A stretch of DNA of 64,000 nucleotides from Gerris lacustris (taxonomy: Eukaryota > Arthropoda > Insecta > Hemiptera > Gerridae), in contig OX578285.1 of the NCBI GenBank assembly GCA_951217055.1, positions 57,633,102 to 57,697,101 on the forward strand, read 5' to 3'. The notes below the pieces were generated by a model that saw nothing but the letters and a program-made list of their open reading frames with translations, was not told where the DNA came from and searched no databases. The translations under genes were made by a program, and so were the position numbers. How positions within the stretch are numbered: the stretch's first letter is position 1; each line of letters opens with the position of its first letter. This document shows, piece after piece, positions 59,101-64,000 of the stretch.

Positions 59101-60158
59101 ACTGACAGACTTATCACACTCAATCATATTTCTTTAATCTTATTTTATCAATCTCAATCTTACTTTGCTCTTATCACATTTATTGATAAGTTTAATCATA
59201 ATACATAGTTATCAATAATATTGCATTTAGCTTTGAGTCAATGACTGACTTTAGAGAAAAAACTTTATTAATAGAAATAAAATAAGGTATTAATAAAGTA
59301 ATCCATTTAATAACTGCGACTCAAAGGATGTTGTAAAGTGCAACCAACGTCAACAGGTAGAAAACCAATCTTGAGAAATTCTGTTAGGCTGTTGGTCTGC
59401 TTCATTGCCAGGATCAAAGGAAAGGGAAGCCTTGTGTCTACGTATCGATCAGCCCCGCAAACCAACTCCACCAAAGGCAAACAGCTAAATAGTAGTCATA
59501 CCCGGGACTATACATGTCGTACAGCCTTATACATTAAAGAATTATAAATATACCATTTTATGTTTAATATCAAATATAAAATTGACTTCTTTTTGACTCT
59601 TATTTAAGTTAAGTATTTCTCTGTATATCGTGGGCAAAACTTATAACACAGCATAAAAAGAAAATCTTAACCGATAACCATTAAATTATCATTTCCTCCA
59701 CATTTCTTTTAAACCCCAATCAAATGTTTATTCTTTGTACCTTACATTTTGAGAAAAAAAATCGTAGCGATTAAGCCAAACTGACCTGCATACGATTTGT
59801 TTAAAGTCTCTTGCAATGTTTAACATTACTAAGATATATGTTTTCAGTAGGAATAAAAAAATGAATTCAATTCTTTGAGATTCAGACTTCCATGCATGCA
59901 AATCGTAACCTTAAGTCTTGGATTACAACTGAGTTTTTATTAACTTTATTTGCGCTATAGTTAGAGAAACGTAACATTTTCAGAGCAAAAAAATTTGAGT
60001 TTTTTATTTCCTTTGTGCTTTTATTATTTCATTAGATGCATAAAAGTTGTTATTAAATAACAATTAACTTACAACATCATCGTCGAATCCCTGCAGTTGT
60101 TGATCCGGGAGTCTTTCGTACACAACACGACCAAGTCCGGAATTACAGGACGTTTGTG
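39676..60158 (-). CDS. PAN-ZP transmembrane apical matrix protein, 20 exons, 5' end missing
   Basis: Membrane-anchored extracellular matrix protein of the insect PAN-plus-ZP class (NompA, Trynity, Neyo and relatives), which link epithelial or sensory cells to cuticle. Seen, in residues counted from the first visible codon: PAN modules about 5-115, 123-208, 213-301, 320-405 and 540-645; Gly/Pro-rich linker 405-530; ZP domain 651-885; furin site RRKR at 898-901; membrane span about 962-985; tail to 1106. Exons (minus): 60073-60158, 57327-57588, 57009-57138, 56252-56403, 54517-54649, 53485-53627, 52518-52820, 51963-52115, 47061-47246, 45888-45991, 44271-44395, 43944-44104, 43576-43754, 43353-43492, 42998-43234, 42760-42910, 42521-42673, 42127-42287, 41894-42025, 39676-39904. 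All phases join. Signal-peptide exon not found up to 64,000. Which paralogue it is remains open. Confidence 0.93.
39905..41893. other. Last intron of the ZP gene, nothing recognised
   Basis: AT-rich, no supported repeat border or frame. A minus frame at 41300-41482 has no domain. Confidence 0.45.
41894..42025 (-). CDS. ZP gene: cytoplasmic tail exon
   Basis: RHVRLLNKTNHHDLKDDMSR and NIFSVLMPSPMAIYKS. Ends phase 2 at donor GTATGA. If the intron is retained, translation stops after four more codons at 41,878-41,880, giving a short tail. Confidence 0.85.
42127..42287 (-). CDS. ZP gene: membrane span exon
   Basis: VFESRYEMPQHQKIEIMEG, then a hydrophobic stretch of about 24 residues (SSVVSLMVLFLLLIAVSI core). 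Phase 2 end at GTACAT. Confidence 0.95.
42521..42673 (-). CDS. ZP gene: last ZP cysteine and furin cleavage site
   Basis: AYCTSPSGRSEPSLGRRKRS: the last ZP cysteine is followed by RRKR, a consensus furin-type cleavage site that in ZP proteins releases the ectodomain. 51 codons, phase 0. Confidence 0.95.
42760..42910 (-). CDS. ZP gene: ZP-C end
   Basis: GCPVDNYVFPGLDRSREGD, RFNAFKIPESNFLVFEATVR and TCRDGCQP carry the ZP-C cysteines. Phase 0, donor GTGAGT. Confidence 0.95.
42998..43234 (-). CDS. ZP gene: ZP domain, linker and ZP-C
   Basis: SGSPIPIEYLPAENTLSSRV, GDPLTFRLEAQDGYNYASD and ARDPYSGRSVQLIDRFG, very conserved in insect PAN-ZP proteins. Phase 2 end at GTAAGT. Confidence 0.95.
43353..43492 (-). 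CDS. ZP gene: ZP domain, ZP-N end
   Basis: IGDTMTNIVVVQFSDFVQTG then RYNLTCYFRGPGEAVVTS; the cysteine in NLTC is the fourth of ZP-N. Phase 2 end. Confidence 0.94.
43576..43754 (-). CDS. ZP gene: ZP domain, N-terminal part
   Basis: VNQVCSEDGMEFTLRTTEPF, IYTHGFYDRCFYRGNGG and YPDCGTQR hold the first ZP-N cysteines. Donor is GTAAGC after AGG. Confidence 0.94.
43944..44104 (-). CDS. ZP gene: PAN module 5 end
   Basis: NCELSDHDSRDLN and EYDFYERSMGRNSVECLD, the last strand and cysteine of PAN 5 leading into the ZP domain. Phase 1 end at GTAAAG. Confidence 0.92.
44271..44395 (-). CDS. ZP gene: PAN module 5, middle
   Basis: VGIRLRAKRQFIRRF and HFCEKMCAEAQEFVCRAFNF, the helix and central cysteines of PAN 5. 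Phase 2 end at GTAATA. Confidence 0.93.
44870..45010. repeat. MITE-like fragment with GGTCAAAATG ends
   Basis: CCCTCATATACGGTCAAAATG and TTTGACTATGGCCAAAATTTG resemble the sequence at 47,610-47,760, which has CATACACGATCAAACATTTTG and TCAAAATGTTGACCGTGTATGGG as inverted ends. Confidence 0.45.
45286..45855 (+). repeat. Repeat family D, copy 2
   Basis: In the intron between ZP-gene exons 11 and 10. Matches copy 1 along its length; the internal frame reads NNTPPEIINSAQNTT and, shifted, SLSKEKFELTYRKLI. Confidence 0.8.
45888..45991 (-). CDS. ZP gene: linker end and start of PAN 5
   Basis: GLYNNGPPWSGGPPPGYLDK then ISRCEESENFRQ. Phase 0 end at donor GTTCGT. Confidence 0.9.
46403..47042 (+). repeat. 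Repeat family F, copy 2, uninterrupted
   Basis: Has GATTCGTTGGTAAAACCC, TTTTGACGCGCACA, AATCCAAAATGGC and CTGCTGTTACTAAAAATATG in the order expected if repeat A is removed from the copy at 35,998. Its right end lies within 20 bases of a ZP-gene donor site. C run at 46,711-46,721. Confidence 0.75.
47061..47246 (-). CDS. ZP gene: Gly/Pro/His linker exon
   Basis: Begins AGSGGNGGNPGGNYFGPG and has HHHPHGHPPSH and a PPPPPP run. 186 bases, phases 1/1, so also skippable in frame. The acceptor is the tandem CAGCAG. Confidence 0.88.
47610..47760. repeat. Small inverted-repeat element
   Basis: CCCATACACGATCAAACATTTTG on the left pairs with CAAAATGTTGACCGTGTATGGG on the right; inner TTTGTGCAAAC and GTTTGCACAAA also pair. 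Length about 130 bases, no frame. Confidence 0.6.
47821..48720. mobile_element. Head-to-head inverted pair of tRNA-headed elements
   Basis: Left end TTAAGTTTTTGGTAGTATTC pairs with right end GAATACTACCAAAAACTTAA; arms about 420 bases, centre near 48,270. Each arm has a tRNA-like segment: 47,925-48,003 (minus) and 48,546-48,622 (plus) with GTAGCTTAGTTGG and CTATACTGGAAATATA. An AATTTAAATCAAATTATAAT block recurs four times. Confidence 0.75.
49412..49625 (+). repeat. Repeat family H, uninterrupted copy
   Basis: From GCCGTTAAGCCCGTGGC through AAAATTAAGTAAATTAATTT, GACCAACAAATCAAAAC and GTGGTTGCCTTAGCTTAGC to the CGTCGCTGTCGCGACACTAC end. Serves as the empty site for the Penelope-like insertion at 57,687. 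Confidence 0.7.
50125..50189 (+). repeat. 65-base poly-T run
   Basis: Uninterrupted T run in the largest ZP-gene intron; on the transcript a poly-A. May be the tail of a minus-strand retroposon, but no body was recognised. Confidence 0.9.
50984..51460 (-). mobile_element. Dimeric tRNA-derived SINE with 12-bp target duplication
   Basis: Minus strand starts GGGGAGCCAGGGTGGCCGAG with A box TGGCCGAGG (51,440-51,448) and B box GGTTCGATCCC (51,378-51,388). A second related unit follows (ACCCCTCAGGGGGT occurs twice, near 51,206 and 51,308). Tail is an AGT-type simple repeat (50,981-50,997). Flanks are both ACTAGAGGAGTA (50,972-50,983 and 51,461-51,472), a perfect 12-bp duplication. Confidence 0.88.
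51963..52115 (-). CDS. ZP gene: proline-rich linker exon
   Basis: Encodes DYYMDNDVTGSGPPHSRPD-like sequence and GRPPPHIGNFRMYRN. Low complexity, but splice signals (TTATAG, then donor GTTAAT) and phases 1/1 fit. Such a linker exon could be skipped without breaking the frame because it is 153 bases. Confidence 0.85.
52518..52820 (-). CDS. ZP gene: PAN module 4 in one exon
   Basis: After a short Ser/Gly linker, FQRYRNSRLGGEFHSEITGR, CLDECLRQASFQCRSAVY and CRLSRFNQRDG make a whole PAN module without an internal intron. The correct frame overlaps a decoy frame at 52590-52793. Donor GTATAA, phase 1. Confidence 0.92.
52821..53484. other. ZP-gene intron, nothing recognised
   Basis: AT-rich intron without a supported element. 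Confidence 0.45.
53485..53627 (-). CDS. ZP gene: PAN module 3, second half
   Basis: YFCRSIEYDAQIRRCIIFEE and DLYDLVCLDN, matching the second half of PAN 2. Phase 1 end at GTAAGT. Confidence 0.92.
54050..54260 (+). repeat. Possible LINE 3' end with (CAAA)n tail
   Basis: Unassigned 180 bases followed by ACAAACAAACAAACAAAC (about 54,228-54,252). Simple-repeat tails of this kind are typical of some RTE-type elements, but no coding part is present. Confidence 0.35.
54517..54649 (-). CDS. ZP gene: PAN module 3, first half
   Basis: ERRCDGPTIFVKEENKRLGG and SLFECQAQCLRAEK. Phase 2 end at GTAAGT. Confidence 0.92.
54717..55155 (-). repeat. Repeat family D, copy 3, internal deletion
   Basis: Reverse complement of family D: GCGTCTAGTGCGGAAAGT at the left, ACCACACGAGCAAAGCAAAA, and CAATCGTAGATC at the right. 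The short protein-like segment is missing. It adjoins repeat E directly. Confidence 0.78.
55156..56030 (+). repeat. Repeat family E, copy 2, carrying a hAT MITE
   Basis: Same block order as 32,640-33,640: AACAGGGAGTAATGG, AAGGGAATCATGAACTCTCAT, CCCTAGATAAAGCACAAGTA, then TTTTGTACGTACCTTGGGA. Interrupted at 55,764 by a MITE. Confidence 0.75.
55764..55988. mobile_element. hAT MITE, 225 bp, with 8-bp target duplication
   Basis: Ends CAGTGGCGTAGCTA and (reverse complement of right end) CAGTGGCGTAACTA. Flanked by AGTACAAT on both sides (55,756-55,763 and 55,989-55,996). Inside: GGGGGCCCCCC blocks and a 22-base A run at about 55,840-55,864. CAGTGGCG ends plus 8-bp duplication are diagnostic of the hAT superfamily. 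Frames through it are artefacts. Confidence 0.92.
56252..56403 (-). CDS. ZP gene: PAN module 2, second half
   Basis: RCLNEFSFVCRSATYDSVSR and CWLSRHTRRS, closing with DYLENTCLS: the C-x-F-x-C-R-S pattern of PAN modules. Donor GTAATT, phase 1. Confidence 0.94.
57009..57138 (-). CDS. ZP gene: PAN module 2, first half
   Basis: IERECPSRQYVFERHPRKK then NRTDCED, the opening strands and first helix cysteine of PAN 2. Acceptor TTATAG, donor GTAAAG. Confidence 0.92.
57327..57588 (-). CDS. ZP gene: PAN module 1
   Basis: VRDSGPPFTVLEQCQELC opens the helix and cysteine core of a PAN/apple module; ACTSFDF and STCFLT follow, ending HYTEVCLS. Ends phase 1 at GTAAGA. Confidence 0.93.
57636..59045 (+). repeat. 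Repeat family H copy split by a Penelope-like element
   Basis: Left part 57,636-57,686 (CCCGTGACGACAGAC to AAAATTAAGTAA), right part 58,888-59,045 (AGTAAATTAATTTGG to GTCGGGACACTAC). The uninterrupted copy is at 49,412. Confidence 0.7.
57687..58887 (-). mobile_element. Penelope-like element remnant with 330-bp inverted arms
   Basis: Arms 57,685-58,016 and 58,503-58,836 are inverted copies, each ending near a CCTGATGATGGAGTAACTTC signature. Central minus-strand sequence (about 58,330-58,450) reads CSDSNCNAEYIGRTLRP then WSEH, a GIY-YIG motif, with a stop just before it. Further, FAKHLTDLNHNFNLDSASLL is the His/Asn part of the same tail. Flanks share AGTAA. Reverse transcriptase absent. Confidence 0.75.
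59046..60072. other. Rest of the ZP-gene first visible intron, nothing recognised
   Basis: AT-rich; a plus frame at 59338-59547 (69 codons) has no domain I can name and no splice or context support. Confidence 0.4.
60073..60158 (-). CDS. ZP gene: first visible exon, start of PAN 1
   Basis: Acceptor TTCCAG; two bases finish a codon begun in an unseen exon, then QTSCNSGLGRVVYERLPD and GFDDDV. Phase 0 at donor GTAAGT. Confidence 0.9.
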
Positions 60159-60399
60159 CTGGAACAAAACAAAACAATAAAAATTATAACTTGCTTTTTC
60201 TTCGTACGGTTTAAAAAACTTATTTTTTTAAATTTTGAATTTATTAATTTACTCATTAGAACTTATTCCATTCTGAATAAGTTAAGTTTGAATCCAGATA
60301 TTTTGGAACTTACTTAAAGAGCAGAACTGACAATAATTGCTAATTTTCAATGATAAGCTAGACACTTATATTTAGTTTAATTTTTTAAACTGTTTTGGA

Positions 60400-60690
60400 A
60401 CGAAGTTCCTTATTCACGTTCTGGAGCCCGGGAGTGAATCCGAAAAAAAAACGACCAAACTCACAGTCACAAAACCAAGCGTCACGAAATCTACCGATGA
60501 TGATAACTTGAACTTGAGTAAAAGATGACCGAGTTAGTTGAAATTTGGTACACATGTTCATTTCACCAATGCCCAGGCTGAGTTCGTTGGACAACGTTAT
60601 CCGCCCAAGCGTTCATGCGCAACGCTCGCGTAAACGTAAGCTTCAAATTTATAATTGGAATTTTAGGACGGGAAAAAATTCTAACTTCAT
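60400..60690 (+). repeat. Repeat family C, copy 2
   Basis: Shares GAGTTCGTTGGACAACGTT, GCGCAACGCTCGCGTAAACG and TTGGAATTTTAGGACGGGAA with copy 1 at 34,268. A similar GAACTTCGTTCCTACCGGGT piece lies at 61,256. Confidence 0.72.
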
Positions 60691-61225
60691 CTATTTAATA
60701 AGACAAACAACTTTTATAAATACATTATTTTAGTAAAACGAATACCGACACTGCTATGAAGTGATAAAGATCGCTAAATTTATTAAAGCGGACCTAAACA
60801 TTTAAAATAGAGAAAACAACGTTTTTACTTAACGATTTTTATAAAACTTCTTACACATCGTCTAAAGTACAATTGAAACAGGCATGTAAAATTTCAACCT
60901 GATACAAGCAGTCGTTTTTTAGTAGGGAATAGACATATTTTATAATATTTTCAATTAGTAGGCTGGGTAGGTAGAAAACAGTCCTATTTAATACCAAAAC
61001 TACAAACATACTCTTTAACTATAAACTCACCATGATTAACTTTTTTCTTAATATTCAATACATATATTAATTGTAAGACGCTTGCTTTAATGATACAAAT
61101 AATGCTTTTTCTTTTAATTTTCCTTCAACTCCGCTAGGTACAAACAGTTAGTTACTTTTAATTTTGTCTCTTTTTTAACTCCGCCATGTATAAGTAGCAA
61201 CGTATACGTCCTTAGCAGGGGTATT

Positions 61226-61715
61226 TTATAATTTATATTTAATGAAAAGTGTAAGGAACTTCGTTCCTACCGGGTGTCCCGCGACACCACACGTATTTTT
61301 TTTTACAGAGGACGAGGCTTCCACATGCCTGTCTCGCTCGCTTAAGCCTCGTTCCGACGGCCTGGGGCTTGGCGAGCTTGGTCTGAAGTTTGTCAGATGA
61401 TACGCCATGGGAACTCAAAGACTTGTTATTAATCGGGGTAGGTCGAGGTGGCTTGGCCTGGGTTGGACCTTATATGGTAATTTATTCTATCAAAACTATA
61501 ATACCAGACAACGATTACTACCCGGACATCGACTTTTTTTAAGACCCTATTTCAAACCGCCATTGCATGGCTTTTACCCAATAGGTTTTAAAGTTATAGA
61601 TATTCAATTTAAAGTAGAAGAATGTAGTTTTCAGACCCCGCAAACCCCATATCTCTATCTACTACAGAAGCTGAGCTAAAAGTGTTCCAAAAAGTGTTTT
61701 TTTTTGGCCCACCCT
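61226..61715. repeat. Unclassified repeat-like segment
   Basis: GC-richer block with CGGGTGTCCCGCGACACC and a right border GGCCCACCCTGTATGTATG, a phrase common at ends of insect DNA elements. Short frames on both strands have no domain. Confidence 0.35.
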
Positions 61716-62218
61716 GTATGTATGTGGACGAATGGATATACCTACCTTTATTCACTAGCAGATAGCATAGAAAGAAAACGACATCTTTAAACTTACTATT
61801 GCCAAAAATACACGTTTTAGACTTGCTATTAACAATTACGAAATTTCTAAATACAATTTCACATTTCTTAGATAAATTCTTCTATGTCAGTGAATTTCTT
61901 TATCAATCCGTCTGAGCTTAACAAACTTCGCATTTGTTCAATAACTCGACAACCAATTATAAAATTAAATCAATAAGAATAAGAATAAGAATGTTTATTG
62001 TTATAAAAATAACATTTTGTTTTTCTACACTGTGTCTCCGGATCGGGTTATCAATACGTTTAATGACACAAAAAAGAAAAGAAAGTCACTGTTCATAAAT
62101 TCTCCTGCTTGTTCTTAAATGATAATTTAGTGCATTACTTTTTGGTCAAAATTTGGGATGTAAAGAATCTGAATGTCATGTCATTTATTGATATTCAGTC
62201 TCTTGAAAAAAAATAAAT

Positions 62219-62795
62219 CTTTTATCTACGATTGATACGAAATATAAACATTGTATCTCTGTTTAGATGCATAGAAAGTGATTCTTTAAGTACTTGTATT
62301 CATTGCGAATGCGTGTTTCATAATTCCTCTTTTCTCCCGCCCTACTGCCGTAAAAAAAATAATTCTTCACCTTAACGCACGACTAGCGAGTTGGTTTACA
62401 TTTTAACAAAACTAATTTGCTGTTTGTTTAATTAAAGTAACTGTTTATATCGAGTTTTTAGTGAAAAACAATGATTGATTTATGTCAATATAACGAAAAT
62501 GAGGAGAATAATACTCCTCACGAAATAATTAATTCGGCACAAAATACAACTAATGAATCAATGTCATTTTTATCAAAAGAGAAATAAGAACTTACATACA
62601 GGAAGTTTATTAAATATTTTTTTTATATATTAATTATTAAAATCCAACTATCGTAGATAAAGTACGGTATGCAACTCGTGCGAAAACTGCATTTTGCTTT
62701 GCTCGTGTGGTTTTACTACCCTCGCTATCGCTAGGGTGCAAAATCCACACTCGCATGCAAAATGCTACTTTCCGCACTAGACGCGAAATGTACTA
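62219..62795 (+). repeat. Repeat family D, copy 4
   Basis: Full-length copy with the internal frame MIDLCQYNENEENNTPHEI, then NSAQNTTNESMSFLSKEK and a stop, continuing ELTYRKFI. Same ends as copies 1 and 2. Confidence 0.8.
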
Positions 62796-62966
62796 TTGTT
62801 TAATATTGGTTAATATACATATACATTCTTATTGATTAAATTTTATAAATGGTTTTCGCGTTATTGTACAAAGTTTGTTAAACTCAGACAAATTGATAGA
62901 GAAATTGACTGTCATAGAAGAAATTAGCTGAGAATAGTATAATTATGTTTTGAAATGTCATAATTG

Positions 62967-63196
62967 TTAATAGGTATGTCTAAAACGTGTATTTGTGTTG
63001 AAAGCATATTTAAAGTTGTCGATTTCTTGCCATGCAGCAGTCTGGTAGAGAATAAAGGTAGGGTTATAGCTTTGACTAAACCAGGAATGACGCCAAGACA
63101 TGCTTTTTAGTCCAGTCGCTGCGCCGTCTTCATAAACCGGTTTATCATCCTTAACATTTTCTAAGTTTTCAAACACTTTTAAAGACTAGAAAATTT
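62967..63196 (-). other. Open frame of unknown origin, possibly exon or element
   Basis: Acceptor-like TTTTCTAG at about 63,187, then about 75 codons open on the minus strand: SLKVFENLENVKDDKPVYED, MSWRHSWFSQSYNPTF and AAWQEIDNFKYAF, ending TAA. Composition looks protein-like, but no family is recognised. It lies upstream of the ZP gene and just downstream of the transposase remnant. Confidence 0.25.
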
Positions 63197-63373
63197 TGTG
63201 GAACACCAAATTCTATATACATTTAAGTGGAATACTTGAGTTTATCGGCTTTTGTAGATGCTTTTACATTATTCGGTCTAATATTTGTTGCAATCGGTGT
63301 TAGTTAATCCTTGATTTTTAGTATGTATTTATATTGGGTCTTTCAAAAAAGGACGTTTTTTTTGTTTTGTTTT

Positions 63374-63590
63374 TTAAAAAAGCAATAACCTAGTCAAAAT
63401 GTATCCAAACAATTTTTTTTTAAATATATTTAAAACTTGAAAGAACTCCGATTTAAGGGTAAAAATTACATCTAGCATATGTCCACCTCGGAGTTCGTGG
63501 TAGTCAGTAATCTGGTCATTGAAATTTGAAATTACTTTATCACAGACGTCCCCGCCGATTTCGCCCATTACCCGTCGAATTTCCTTTTAA
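63374..63590 (-). mobile_element. Mariner/Tc1-like transposase C-terminal remnant
   Basis: Minus frame reads RRVMGEIGGDVCDKVISNFN, then ITDYHELRGGHMLDVIF. The helix ending in RGGHxxDVIF is the usual C-terminal tail of DDE transposases of this group. The catalytic region upstream (63,600-63,900) is not recognisable, so it is a fragment. Confidence 0.5.
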
Positions 63591-64000
63591 TGATTTTTTC
63601 AACTACTGACCCACTTTCGTCAAACCTTATCGAAGTCTTTCTTAATATTAATGCTGAAGGGAGAGGGTGACGTCCAAAGATCAGGTTGAGTTTCCAGGTT
63701 TCTGCACAGTTTTACCCGTTTTTACAAGTTATTAGAATGGTTACACGTTGCTCAACACTAAATTTTTCCACGGCAATAAATTCACAAAACGACAGGTTAT
63801 AATCTAATTGAAGTAGACAGATTTTAAAATAATTTTAAGGACAGTGCTGCCAGCCTTAAAACAAAACATCCCGTGGAATTAAAAAGAGCCCACCTTTTGA
63901 ATTTTTTTAAGCTGAACATTTGTTTTACATGTGTATTATTTGTGTTATTTGTTTGAAAATTTGTTTTTAAGCAACATTTGTTTAAGTTGAAAAACTGAAT

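Noticed and set aside
1..64000. Search for prokaryotic-type systems (CRISPR, operons, phage genes)
   Set aside because: All supported coding sequence is intron-split insect genes and eukaryotic elements; direct repeats seen lack regular unique spacers.

Overview
The window is nuclear DNA of an insect: it is AT-rich, has spliceosomal introns with GT-AG borders, and is dense in transposable elements (Penelope-like retroelements, tRNA-headed SINEs, hAT, pogo and Harbinger-like MITEs). A hemipteran-type genome is plausible but the species cannot be fixed from the sequence. No prokaryotic gene, rRNA, functional tRNA or CRISPR array was seen. All positions below come from reading splice sites by eye; reading frames were checked across every junction.

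Left part (about 1,012-18,361, minus strand): a plexin gene in 19 coding exons, starting with a signal peptide and sema domain and running through three PSI domains, IPT repeats, one membrane span and most of the cytoplasmic RasGAP-like region. About 1,754 residues are encoded here; the last part of the GAP domain lies left of the window. Features of the cytoplasmic part place it in the B class (PlexB). Its introns hold a Harbinger-like element, a pogo-like MITE, a SINE and fragments of repeat families that recur across the window. A first non-coding exon must lie to the right of 18,361; a CpG-rich segment at about 26,250-27,250 is a candidate promoter region.

Middle part (about 18,362-39,675): plexin 5' intron and/or intergenic DNA without a recognisable gene. 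It is built from repeats: stacked inverted-repeat cassettes, a 158-bp near-perfect palindrome, a foldback element, a ten-copy 47-bp minisatellite, Penelope-like 3' ends and a three-level nest of insertions (35,998-38,025) whose order can be read from empty copies in the same window.

Right part (39,676 to 60,158 and beyond, minus strand): a second large gene, same strand as plexin and upstream of it, in 20 exons within the window (5' end missing). It encodes a membrane-anchored apical extracellular matrix protein with five PAN/apple modules, a Gly/Pro-rich linker, a zona pellucida (ZP) domain, a furin site, one membrane span and a cytoplasmic tail of about 120 residues. The architecture matches the NompA/Trynity/Neyo class of insect cuticle-organising proteins. 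Its large introns hold an inverted SINE pair, a dimeric SINE with perfect target-site duplications, a hAT MITE with an 8-bp duplication, a Penelope-like element with inverted arms, and copies of a repeat that carries a short reading frame resembling a tyrosine-recombinase N-terminus.

The two genes have no evident shared pathway beyond epithelial/neuronal surface biology. The rest of the right edge (60,159-64,000) holds repeat copies, a mariner-like transposase tail and unassigned sequence.
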